This document shows, in pieces, positions 27,532 through 36,620 of a stretch of DNA of 64,000 nt (its first letter is position 1; every line of letters begins with the position of its first letter). The position numbers and the translations under genes are program-made. The DNA comes from WHTI01 sp963756365 (GTDB lineage Bacteria > Actinomycetota > CADDZG01 > WHSQ01), in contig CAVWNF010000003.1 in assembly GCA_963756365.1 (NCBI GenBank), positions 1,922,001 through 1,986,000 of the forward strand, in the 5' to 3' direction. The notes under the pieces are model-generated. The model had not been told where the DNA came from. It ran no database searches and saw only the letters and a list, made by a program, of their open reading frames with translations.

Positions 27532-28481
27532 TCTCTCTAGCCGACGTCACGGCGGCAGCCGACCGACTAGGTGGGGTCGCTCACCGCACCCCGATGTTCA
27601 CGTCACGCCATCTCGACGAGGCGACCGGAGCGAGGGTGATGCTGAAGGCCGAGAATCTCCAGCGAGGCGGAGCGTTCAAGTTCCGCGGTGCCTACAACCG
27701 CATCTCATCACTCGACCCTTCGGAACTTGCACGCGGCATCACGACGTTCTCGTCTGGCAATCACGCCCAGGCGGTGGCTCTTTCCGCTGCCTTATGCGAG
27801 ACGACGGCGACGATCCTGATGCCCGAGGATGCCCCGCGTGCGAAGGTCGAAGCGACACGCGGCTACGGGGCCGAGATCGTTACCTACGATCGCTATACCG
27901 AGAACCGGACCGAAAGAGGCTTGGGACTCGCGGCCGAGCGGGGCCTGACACTCGTCCATCCGTACGACGATCATCACGTCATGGCCGGTCAAGGAACGGT
28001 GGCTCTAGAGATCCTCGAAGACGTCTCTGACATCGATGTCCTCGTGGTTCCGGTCGGGGGCGGCGGTCTCATCTCCGGATGTTCCACGGTGGTGAAGGCA
28101 CTCCGACCGGAAGCCGTGGTGATCGGGGTCGAGCCAGCCGCCGGTGACGACACTAAGCGTTCACTCGAAGCTGGTCACCGCGTCACGATCGAGGTGCCGA
28201 GAACGATCGCAGACGGGCAGCAGGTCGAATCTCCCGGTGAGTTGACCTTCGCTGTGATGAAGGAGCGCGTGGACGAGATCGTGCTCGTTACCGATGCCGA
28301 GATCGTCGGCGCGATGGGTTTCCTGTTCGAGAGGATGAAGCTGGTCGCCGAGCCGTCCGGTGCGGCCGCTACGGCGGCTTTGCTTGCAGGGAAGATCGAC
28401 GCGAAGGGCAAGAAGGTCGCTGCGGTTATCTCTGGCGGGAACCTGGGAGCAGACCGTTTCGTCGAACTGTTCGGTTCTTAG
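27528..28481 (+). CDS. ilvA: Threonine/serine dehydratase, PLP-dependent, with unusual start
   Basis: This fold type II PLP enzyme deaminates threonine to 2-oxobutyrate (or serine to pyruvate). PLP lysine lies in GGAFKFRGAYN; SGNHAQAVA and the phosphate loop VGGGGLISG are present. The ORF with a canonical start begins at 27594, but the conserved N-terminus (SLADVTAAADRLGGVAHRTP) is encoded upstream, back to a CTG at 27528 that overlaps the preceding TGA. From there the protein is 317 residues. It lacks the ACT-like regulatory domain of classical IlvA, so it could be catabolic or feedback-insensitive. Confidence 0.85.
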   Translation: MISLADVTAAADRLGGVAHRTPMFTSRHLDEATGARVMLKAENLQRGGAFKFRGAYNRISSLDPSELARGITTFSSGNHAQAVALSAALCETTATILMPEDAPRAKVEATRGYGAEIVTYDRYTENRTERGLGLAAERGLTLVHPYDDHHVMAGQGTVALEILEDVSDIDVLVVPVGGGGLISGCSTVVKALRPEAVVIGVEPAAGDDTKRSLEAGHRVTIEVPRTIADGQQVESPGELTFAVMKERVDEIVLVTDAEIVGAMGFLFERMKLVAEPSGAAATAALLAGKIDAKGKKVAAVISGGNLGADRFVELFGS

Positions 28482-31400
28482 GACCCCACGACAGCAACCA
28501 TGCTCGGCCGCTCGGCCAGCACCCGTAGGAACGCCTCCACGACCGATGGATCGAAGTCCCGCCCAGCCCCGGCAGCGAGGCGCGACTCGGCCTCTTCTCG
28601 TGGCATCGCCTTGCGGTACGGACGATCCGAGGTCATCGCGTGGAACGCATCGACCACCAGGATGATCCTCGACTCGATCGGGATCTCCTCGCCAACCTTC
28701 TTGTCCGGGTATCCGCTCCCGTTCCAGTGTTCATGGCACGCGCGGACGATGGGTCGCACATCGGCCAACCTCGAGATGGGGCCAAGGATCTTTTCACCGA
28801 GCTCCGGGTGCATCCTGATGACCGCCCATTCGTCGTCATCGAGGGGCCCCGGCTTCCGAAGGATGTCCGACGGGATGCCGATCTTGCCGATGTCGTGGAA
28901 CAGTGCTCCCAGTTCGAGGCGCTTCATCGCAGCTGGCTCAAGCCCGAGTTCCTCTCCGACGAAGAGGGCCGCGTCGGTGATCCACCGGGCATGATCCGAG
29001 GTGTATTCGTCCTTCGCTTCGAGCGCATTTGCGAGCGCCTCGACGGTGTCCAGGAACGTTTGCTCGAGGCTGTCGAAACCTGATGCGTTGTTCAGACGCG
29101 AGCTGCAGTTGGTTCGCTATCCCGGCAAGGAGGCGCATCTTGCGCTCGGAGAACTCGTAGTCACCGAGAGCGGGGGCCGATACGGCGAGAGCAGCGAACC
29201 TGCCGCCTTCCAGACGCATCGGCGCAACGGCCAACGATGAACTGACCGCGTTGGGATCCGCTCCCATCGACTCGATGTCCTTGGGGTGAAGAACGAATGG
29301 TGAGGATCGGCGCAGATACCCGTCGATGATCGGGCCAGCGAATCCTGCCCGCTCCATGATCTCCATCTGATCATCTCGCAAGCCCCACATGGACTTCGCG
29401 GTCAGCAAGCCGCCTGCCTTGTCCTGGGTCCAGATCGATGCAGAGGGTGCTCCCAGTTGGCGGGCAACGAGTTCGACGGAGATGTCGAGGACCTGATCCA
29501 TACCCTCGGCCCCTGCGACCTGGCTACCGAAATCGAGGAGCGCCTGGGCGATCTCCGCGGTTTCCTTCTGGTCTTGGTAGATCAGAGATTTCTGCATGGC
29601 AACAGACGCGTGGCTCGCAAGCGAGGCGAACAATCTCAGCCGCTCATCGGTGAAGTGACCCCGGATCATCGGACGGCTCACGGGCAACGATCCAGCCCAT
29701 CAGACCGTCGGACATGCTCAGCGGGGCAACCGCTGCCGGCTCGATCGCCGTCTCTCCCGATACGCCAAGTCCTCTCGCCATCTCGGGAGTCACGAACTGG
29801 GGATCCTGGCCGAGGAACTCGCGGAACCGCTCGCCGACCTCGCCGGGGATACGCCGCCTGATCGAGTTGTCGTTGTCCTTGCCCACGAAGCCGACGTGCG
29901 CCGAACACCTGAACTCGCCCGAACGCTCGTCCTGCAGCCACAGTGCGGCCTGCTCGACCTCGAGCAACTCCTGAGTCATCGCAGCGGTTTCGTTGCCTAT
30001 CTCGTGGAACGATCCTGCCTTAGTAACGCGGTCGGCGAATTGCAGAAGGCTTCTCGAGCGTTCCGCCTCGCGCCTCTGCTCCTCGTACATCCGAGCGTTC
30101 TCTAGTGCGACCGCTGCGTGGCTGGCCATCACTTCGAGGAGCCGGACGTCGTCTCGATCGAACTGCGCGACGCCAAGCTGCGAGATCGCCAGGACGCCGA
30201 CGACGTGGACGCCGAACGTCAGGGGCACCGCGATCAGCGATCGGGGACCAGCATGCTCATCGATCGGCTTGATGGCGTGGGCAACCTCATTCAGATCTGT
30301 GATCAATTGCGACTCGCCAGTCTCGAACGCCCTCCCGATCACGCCCTCTCCCTTATCGAAGACGTAGTCGAACGGACGGAAGCCTTCGGCTGGTTCCTGG
30401 CCCATCCACGCGATCGGGTGCAACCGATCGCCGCGAGCCACATACACGCGACAGTCGTGATAGTCGGTGAGTGTTCTGAGCTCGGACGCGATCGTCGAGC
30501 CGATCTGCTTCATGTCGTTGAGACGGTTGAGCTTGCCCGACAGCGACTGGAGCATCTTCAGATGAGCGATCGAGCGAACGTCGTCGATCCTTGTTGATTC
30601 GTCTGGACGCTCGGTATCACCCTCGGCGAACAGTTCCGTGCGGTTCTTGCCGCGCGACTTGGCGGTCATCATCGCTGCCTCCGCGCAGGCAACCAGCTCA
30701 CGTGGATTCGTAGCGTGGTCCGGACCCTGAGCGATACCGACCGAGAGGGTGATGCGTCCAGCGGGATCGAAATCGATCGAGCGCCATCTTCTCGGAGATC
30801 CTGGCCGCAAGTCCCATCGCATCTGCGGCACTACTCGAAGGAAGGATCGCTGCGAACTCCTCGCCGCCGATACGACATGCGATATCGGAACCGCGCACCA
30901 AGCTACGTCATGATCTCGCCCACCGTCCCTAAGACGTGGTCTCCGACCGCGTGGCCGTAGATGTCGTTCACACGCTTGAAGTCGTCGAGGTCGAAGACGA
31001 GCACCGAAACCTTGTCTTCGGCACGCGAGGCCCTGAGCAGCTCCGCCTTGAGACGCTCGTGGAAGAACCGGTGGTTGTAGAGACCTGTAAGACGCGTCCG
31101 TCTGAGCCTGATGCTCGAGGGCGGCGCGGATCTCGGCGTTGTCGATGGCGAGGGCGGCGGCGTCGGCGAAGCAGCGCGCCAGTTCGAGTTCGACAGGACT
31201 GAACCTTGCCGCGTCGCCGAGTCGGTAGAGATTGAGCGCACCCTTGATCTTGGTACGAGCTATCAGCGGCACGGTGATGAGTGCCTCCGGCTCGATCGGG
31301 GTCCCGGGCACCATCTGGGCACGGGGGTCGAGGTGCGCGGCATTGGTCAGCACAGCCTCGCGGTTCTCGACCGCCCACCCGGTGATGCCGAGCCCGAACA

Positions 31401-31694
31401 TGCGTGGTGACTGGCCATGACCTCGTCGGCCCACTGATCGCGAGCCAGGACCGGGGTGAGGATGCGGGTCGATTCGTCGCCGCCGTAGATCGTCAGGGAG
31501 TCGTAGGGGACGAGTTCCTGGAGGGCTTCGGCGACCTCGTCGAGGAGGACGTCGAGGGACTGCTCGGAGAGGAGATTGCTGAAGAGTCCTGCCAGCTTCC
31601 GATAGGAATCAAGCAACGACCGCTCGAGGGCGCCACGCGCCCCGGTGTCGTCGTGTTCAGGAATCTGCTCTCCCTCTACTGCACTAAGCCCCAT
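28478..31694 (-). CDS. Multi-GAF sensor with GGDEF and HD-GYP domains, six frameshifts
   Basis: This protein of about 1,070 residues makes and breaks cyclic-di-GMP. Reassembled order: N-terminal GAF (~20-190), GGDEF with intact active site (CRIGGEEFAAIL; LTGLYNHRFFHE before it), three further GAF-like domains, and HD-GYP (FHDIGKIGIP, then HEHWNGSGYPD). Frame changes lie near 31395 (a deletion), 31095, 30905, 30790, 29690 and 29087 (insertions). Net correction of four bases gives exactly 1071 codons. Both enzymatic motifs look active, so the GAFs may choose between them. It overlaps the convergent dehydratase by four bases. Confidence 0.83.
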
Positions 31695-31778
31695 CTATCC
31701 CCAGTCAGAAACGCCAACGGATAACCGATGAAAGAGTTATCGGCCGCCTGCGAGTGACCCTTGAGGAGCGCCTGGGGC

Positions 31779-32171
31779 CTAGAACTGCCCGTAGGACTTG
31801 AGGATCTCGAACTCGAAGATCAGGCGCTGCTCCGAGACCATCGCGGCCCGGTACTCATCGAGATCGTCCGGTTCGCCAGCGAGGGTCCGATAGAGCTTCA
31901 GATTGTTCTCGACGGCATCCTCGGTGATGACCGTGACCTTCGTTTCGAGGCCCAGCCACGACCATGGCGAGTCTGACAGGACGCACAGGGTGGAACGAGG
32001 GTCACGCCTGAGGTGGCCGGTGCGAACCCGGGTCTCCGTCGCCGAACTCCACAGCCGGCCGTCGACAAGCCCGACCCCGATCCGGGCAACATGTGGAGTC
32101 CCATCCTTCTTGAGCGTCGTCTGGATCGCCCCGTGATTCCTCTCGAGGAACTCTCTGACCTGGTCATCCAT
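31779..32171 (-). CDS. PPOX-class (pyridoxamine oxidase fold) F420/flavin-binding protein
   Basis: This 130-residue split-barrel protein has GTPHVARIGVGLVDGRLW and TGHLRRDPRSTLCVL, the pattern of actinobacterial F420-dependent PPOX oxidoreductases. The substrate is unknown; relatives reduce biliverdin or quinones. It starts at 32171 and faces the HesB-like gene across a 71-base gap. Confidence 0.75.
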   Translation of the reverse strand: MDDQVREFLERNHGAIQTTLKKDGTPHVARIGVGLVDGRLWSSATETRVRTGHLRRDPRSTLCVLSDSPWSWLGLETKVTVITEDAVENNLKLYRTLAGEPDDLDEYRAAMVSEQRLIFEFEILKSYGQF

Positions 32172-32242
32172 CCGCTATCCCCCACCCTCGTTCGGGCTCC
32201 CTTCCCAGTGGGTAGCCTCGTGGCAACAGCATAGGAGGACAC

Positions 32243-32530
32243 ATGAGTTTGGAGATAACCGACGAAGCCATCGAGGTGCTGGAGCGCTCGCTCGAACTCG
32301 GCGGCGTCGACAGGAAGACCGGAGGGGTTCGCCTGCGCGGCGCGCACGGGCTGGGCCGGGGGTTCGAGATCCAGGTCGAGCTGGCCGACGGTCCGACCGA
32401 CGGCGAGACCGTCATCGAGAAGGGCGGCGTGCGGGTCTTCGTCGATCCCGGCGTGACCGAAGTGTTCCCCGATGCGATCGTCGCCCTCGATCCTCAGCAC
32501 GACACGATCGTGGTGCGCCCGAACGCGTGA
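32243..32530 (+). CDS. HesB/IscA-like fold protein without cluster cysteines
   Basis: This 95-residue protein resembles HesB/IscA proteins (KGGVRVFVDPGVTEVFPDAI), but the three cysteines of A-type Fe-S carriers are absent, so cluster transfer by the usual route is unlikely. ATG 32243 follows AGGAGG. It overlaps acylphosphatase by four bases. Its function is not known to me; an iron- or ligand-binding role is possible. Confidence 0.7.
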   Translation: MSLEITDEAIEVLERSLELGGVDRKTGGVRLRGAHGLGRGFEIQVELADGPTDGETVIEKGGVRVFVDPGVTEVFPDAIVALDPQHDTIVVRPNA

Positions 32531-32940
32531 CCGTCCGCAAGCGGGTCCTGGTATCCGGCCGCGTTCAAGGTGTCTTCTTCCGCGACTCGACGAGGCAGCG
32601 GGCGACCGAAGCCGGCGTCGCGGGCAGCGCCCGTAACCTCGAGGACGGCAGGGTCGAGGTGATCCTCGAAGGGGACGAGCGAGCGATCGACGAGGTCGTC
32701 AGGTGGACGGCACTGCACGACGGACCGCGTCACGCGGATGTCGACTCGGTCGAGATCACCGACGAAGAACCTCGCGGGATGTCCGGATTCTCGACGGGAG
32801 GAACCGGCGGATGGCGGAGGGGTCTGCCCACCCCTCCGCCGATCGCCGTTACGGGCGCTGAAGCCCGAAGGTGTAGGCGCCGCTGCCGCTGTAGGAGTAG
32901 ACCTCCCACATGTAGTAGCCGGCGGTACCGCTGTACGTGA
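32527..32940 (+). CDS. acyP: Acylphosphatase with read-through tail
   Basis: The first ~90 residues are a complete acylphosphatase (hydrolysis of acyl phosphates): VSGRVQGVFFRDSTRQRA holds the catalytic arginine and SARNLEDGRVEVILEG the catalytic asparagine. GTG 32527 overlaps the previous gene. The family normally stops near the GMSGFS segment (~32792), but this frame stays open to 32940, through a strong hairpin and into the 3' end of the convergent subtilase. A lost stop (indel or substitution near 32795-32812) is the simplest reading; the tail is probably not real protein. Confidence 0.82.
   Translation: MTVRKRVLVSGRVQGVFFRDSTRQRATEAGVAGSARNLEDGRVEVILEGDERAIDEVVRWTALHDGPRHADVDSVEITDEEPRGMSGFSTGGTGGWRRGLPTPPPIAVTGAEARRCRRRCRCRSRPPTCSSRRYRCT
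32813..32840. terminator. Strong hairpin between acyP and the subtilase
   Basis: GGCGGAGGGG pairs perfectly with CCCCTCCGCC across an eight-base loop. It lies between convergent genes and could terminate both directions. No U-tract follows, as is common for actinobacterial terminators. Confidence 0.78.
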
Positions 32941-34412
32941 TGGTCTCGGTCGACGTCGACGACTCGCTCGCCGCCACCACCGCCCAGTTGTAGCCGTTCC
33001 ACTTGTAGAGGTAGAGGTCGAAGTCCGCTCCCGACGGACCGTCAGGCATCCCTTGTGCGTGCCCGAGGACACTCGAGTTGTAGTACGTGCCGTTCGGCTG
33101 GTAGTCGTAGTCGCCGTCTCCGGCAAGCGATCCCGCGATACGTCTCCGGCAGCGTGCAACCGGTGGAGGTGGTGGAGGTGGAGGCGGCGCCGCCGAACAG
33201 CGAGTAGAGGAGTCGGTTCGGAGAGCCGCTCCCCGGCGAGGTCACGACACCGGTCGTCGCCGACGAGGTGATCGCGCTCGCCGACGGTCGACGGCGTTGC
33301 GGCCGGGCTCCCCTGGAGGTAGAGGGCCGCCGCACCGGCGACGTGAGGCGTCGCCATCGAGGTCCCGTTGATCGTGTTGGTCGCGGAGTCGCTCGTGTAC
33401 CACGCGGAGGTGATGCTCGAACCCGGCGCGAAGAGATCGAGGCACGAGCCGTAGTTCGAGTACGAGGCTCGGGCGTCGGACGACGTCGTCGCCCCAACCG
33501 TGATCGCGTTCGCGACCCGCGCCGGCGAACCGTTGCACACGTTCGTGTTCTCGTTGCCCGCCGCGACCGCGTAGGTCACACCGTCGGCGATCGAGTTGTT
33601 GACGGCGTTGTCGATAGCAGTACTTGCTCCGCCGCCGAGGCTCATGTTCGCAACTGCCGGCTGGGCCGCCCCGTGGTTGCCGGTGACCCAGTCGATCCCG
33701 GCGATGACCTGCGAGTTGGTGCCGCTGCCCTGACAGTTGAGTACTCGAACGGCGACCAGGGTCACGCTTTTCGCGACCCCGTACGTGCTACCTCCGACCG
33801 TGCCACCGACATGAGTGCCGTGACCGTGGCAGTCGTCGGCCGAGCCGCCATCGATCGCGTCGTAACCGTTGATCGCGCGTCCACCGAACTGGCTGTGAGA
33901 CATGCGCATGCCGGTGTCGATGATGTACGCCTTCACTCCCGCTCCGGTCGCGTTGTACGTGTAGCTGTTCGACAACGGCAGAGCCGCGCTGATCGATCCG
34001 GTCGAGCCCCCACGTCGCCGGCGACTGCACGTCGGATCGCCGTCACTGTCTGGTCGGCCTCGATGTACTCGACGTTCGGATCGCTCCTGAGCGCCTCGAG
34101 GGCCTGGTCCGACAGCGTCGCCGCGAACCCCTCGAGAGCGTGGCTGTAGCGGTGGTGCACAGCCCCGCCCTCGGCCCTTACTTCCTGACGAGCCGCTCGC
34201 ATCGACTTCCCGACCGGTGGCTCTTTGTCGAAGACGACGATGTAACGACCCTCGATCGCACCCGGAGCCTTGGTTCCGAACACCGGAGCCTTGCCGCCGC
34301 GCGACGGCTGCGCCGATCGCGGCCCCCCCGGCCGAGCCGACGCCGTCCCTACGAGCAGGACGGCGAGCGCAACACCTGCGAGAGCTCTGATGGCCCTCTT
34401 CCTGGTCAACAC
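32849..34412 (-). CDS. Secreted subtilisin-like serine protease, four frameshifts
   Basis: After correcting four one-base insertions (near 34030, 34003, 33290 and 33130) this is a 519-residue S8 protease: signal peptide (ALAVLLVGTASA), I9 propeptide (RYIVVFDKEPP ... NVEYIEADQTV), catalytic domain with Asp in YIIDTGMRMSH, His in CHGHGTHVGG and Ser in GTSMATPHVAG, then a beta-rich C-terminal domain (FDLYLYKWNGYNWAVVA ... GAYTFGLQ) like pre-peptidase C-terminal domains. GTG 34412 follows AGGAGGG. It resembles proteinase K-like extracellular scavenging proteases. Confidence 0.88.
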
Positions 34413-34783
34413 TTGCGGATCCCTCCTTTGCGATCCGGGGTGCGCTCGGAAAGGAAGGCGCGAGTACGCCGTACGTGGCAGGTGTGCGGCAACTCCCCCA
34501 GTCCCCCCTCTGCACCCAGATTTGTTACCGAATCGTAAGTTTCGGGAGCTTGGTCAAACAGGCCCATATCCAACCCAATCGGGTGAAAGTAGTCCCTGTT
34601 TCGGGGAGAGAGGTGAAAGTAGTCCAGTTTCGGGGAGAGAGAGGTGGTGGTGAGGGAACGGGTCGCTAGGATCCCGCCCGGATCGAGACTTCCTTCTCGA
34701 GCCGATCTCCCAATGGGATGGAGCCTCATCGAGGTATCCGCACCCATTTGTCTCGTTCCTGGGCGACAGGGGAGAATCGGGGC
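34413..34783. promoter_or_regulatory. 371-base divergent control region, subtilase / carbonic anhydrase
   Basis: There is no gene here. It contains the subtilase ribosome-binding site next to the start, a possible minus-strand -35 (TTGACC, opposite 34552-34557) with a weak -10 about 17 bases on, and the two-copy 30-bp repeat at 34582-34641. The carbonic anhydrase start at 34784 has no strong Shine-Dalgarno. Confidence 0.45.
34582..34641. repeat. 30-bp tandem repeat, two copies
   Basis: GGTGAAAGTAGTCC begins at 34582 and again at 34612; each is followed by a near-identical GTTTCGGGGAGAGA block. The copies differ by a CT/A change. A ten-base match to the reverse complement (GACTACTTTC) also occurs over the carbonic anhydrase start codon at 34785. 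This could be a pair of regulator sites or a slippage product. Confidence 0.7.
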
Positions 34784-35292
34784 ATGACTACTTTCGATGA
34801 TCTGGCGACGGCGAATGAGGAGTATGCGTCTGGGTTCACGGGGGGTGAGGTTCAGGCTCCTCCGGCTCGGAAGCTTGCGGTGATCACGTGTATGGATTCC
34901 CGGTTGCATCCGGAGACGTTCCTCGGGCTTGAGCTCGGGGATGCACACGTGATCCGCAACGCTGGGGGGCGGGTGACCGACGACGTCATCAGGTCGTCTG
35001 CTCGTGTCGCAGGGGTTGCTCGGGGTCACTGAGATCGTGCTGATCCAGCACACGAAGTGCGGGTTGCAGGGGAACACCAGCGAGGCCATGGCCGCCAAGG
35101 TGAAGGAAAACCTGGGCGTCGATGCGTCGCACATCGACTTCCTGACCTTCGACGACCTCGAGGCGAACGTCGAGGCAGACGTGGAGAGTCCTCGCAGGCA
35201 ACCCGCTTGATCGCGAGGGCACCTCGATCGTGGGGGCGATCTACGACGTGACGACTGGGCGGCTCTCCGAGGTGACCAGGGCGACGTCCTGA
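34784..35292 (+). CDS. Beta-class carbonic anhydrase, two frameshifts
   Basis: This zinc enzyme interconverts CO2 and bicarbonate. Zinc ligands are in ITCMDSRLHPE (Cys, with the Asp-Arg dyad) and QHTKCG (His and Cys); HVIRNAGGRVTDDVIRS is typical of the mycobacterial Rv1284 group. One-base insertions near 35004 and 35197 break the frame; corrected length is 168 residues, ending DVTTGRLSEVTRATS. Its codons end in T more often than those of its neighbours. Confidence 0.87.
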
Positions 35293-35352
35293 GACCTCCT
35301 CCCGATGCGGGAGAATCGATCCCTACACCGGCGAGATGAAGGGCGGACACCG

Positions 35353-36299
35353 GTGCCGGACAGAGACGTACTGATCGAACGCATCGGCTGGCACGGTCAG
35401 GAGATCGTGTTCAAGCGCAGTGGCGAGGGCGACCCGCGTCGTCCTGATCCACGGGATCGCCGGGAGCTTCGACACGTGGGATCCCGTCCTTCCGGCCCTC
35501 GGCCGCAACCACCTCACGATCGCTCCGGACCTCCCGGGTCACGGCCGGGCCCCCAAGCCGCGCGGCGACTACTCGCTCGGGGCGTTCGCCACGATGATCC
35601 GGGATCTGCTCGAAGCGCTCGATATCCCTTCGGCGACGATCGTCGGCCATTCGCTCGGCGGCGGCATCGCTCTGCAGTTCGTCTACCAGTACCCGGAGCG
35701 CTGCGACCGGCTCGTGCTCGTCGGCAGCGGCGGACTCGGGCCCGAGGTCTCTCCCCTGCTGAGGGCGGCAACGCTGCCGGGCTCGGAGCTGGTGATCCGC
35801 ATGGCGACGAGCGACCGGGTCGAGAACGTGGCGCGAGCGGTGTTCGGCAAGCTCGGGAGCCTCGGGGTGAAGGCGCCCTCGACGCTCGGGACGATGGGCG
35901 AGCACTTCCTGGCCCTCAAGGACGCCGCCGCCAGGCGGGCGTTCATCACCACCGCCCGCAGCGTCATGGACGTGCGGGGCCAGCGGATCGATGCGACCGA
36001 CCGCCTCTACCTCGCCGAGGACATCCCGACCCTGATCGTGTGGGGCAAGAAGGACCGCCTGATCCCCGTCGAGCACGGCTACCGGGCGCACGAACTGGTG
36101 CCAGGGAGCAGGCTCGAGATCTTCGATAGCTGCGGGCATTTCCCCCACGAACAGTGCCCGGACGTCTTCGTCGAGACCCTCGAGAGACTTCCTCGCCACC
36201 ACCGCCCCGGCATCCGTGACCCTGAAGGACATGGCTCGACAAGGCTCTTCGCCGCTCCGCCTCGATCTAAGCCTCCCTCAGGCGCCTAAGCCCCCGTAA
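35353..36299 (+). CDS. Alpha/beta hydrolase, two frameshifts
   Basis: This corrected 314-residue hydrolase has oxyanion loop HGIAGSFDTW, nucleophile VGHSLGGGIAL, acid VWGKKDRLIP and base CGHFPHEQCP. GTG 35353 (VPDRDVLIERIGWHG) is the likely start. Insertions near 35430 and 36194 split the frame; after the second, the tail reads DFLATTAPASVTLKD and ends at TAA 36297-36299. It is close to haloalkane dehalogenase/epoxide hydrolase-like lipases; the substrate is unknown. Confidence 0.82.
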
Positions 36300-36353
36300 G
36301 TCCCCAAGATAAGGACGTTGCCCGATGTCGGGCCTAGGGGCTTATCCGTAGCT

Positions 36354-36385
36354 TCCTCCTTACGGAAACGGAACCCGAAGGAGGA
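36354..36385 (+). promoter_or_regulatory. Hairpin that could mask a ribosome-binding site
   Basis: TCCTCCTT at 36354-36361 is perfectly complementary to AAGGAGGA at 36378-36385, the Shine-Dalgarno of the small ORF at 36394, across a 16-base loop. Two further complementary blocks lie upstream (CCCGA/TCGGG near 36320-36332, and a TAAG...CCCC / GGGGCTTA pair). The 90-base leader is therefore strongly foldable and could act as a translational switch. Confidence 0.5.
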
Positions 36386-36393
36386 GGACAGTG

Positions 36394-36556
36394 ATGTACG
36401 AGTCGATGTTCCAGGAGATGGCCCGCCAGCACATCCGGGAGCTGGAGGAGGAGGCCGCAACCGCCCGCCTCGCCAAGATCGCCCGGGGCAGCAAGGCCAC
36501 CAAGCCGATCCACCCCACGGCGGCACAGGCTGACCCACGCGCTGGCACGGTGGTAG
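36394..36556 (+). CDS. Small basic protein, unknown function, probably frameshifted
   Basis: ATG 36394 follows a near-perfect Shine-Dalgarno (AAGGAGGAGG). The first ~40 residues are an amphipathic helix, MYESMFQEMARQHIRELEEE then AATARLAKIARG. In this frame the ORF runs to 36735, into the next gene, but a +1 shift would meet TAG at 36554-36556, just before a terminator-like hairpin, giving about 53 residues. I do not recognise the family. Confidence 0.45.
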
Positions 36557-36571
36557 GTGTCACCACTCGGA

Positions 36572-36605
36572 CGAGAGCGGAGTCCTTCCCCCAGGCCCGC
36601 TCTCG
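36572..36605 (+). terminator. Terminator-like hairpin before the LAL regulator
   Basis: CGAGAGCGG and CCGCTCTCG form a nine-base stem with a 16-base loop, 16 bases before the LuxR-family gene. It would separate the small ORF from the regulator. Confidence 0.55.
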
Positions 36606-36620
36606 TCCCCGCGCGGCGCG

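Noticed and set aside
34582..34641. CRISPR-like repeat
   Set aside because: Only two adjacent copies without a spacer and no cas genes nearby.
34406..35350. 314-codon minus-strand ORF across the subtilase/carbonic anhydrase spacer
   Set aside because: It lies antisense to carbonic anhydrase and runs through the 30-bp repeat; composition is low-complexity and there is no family match.
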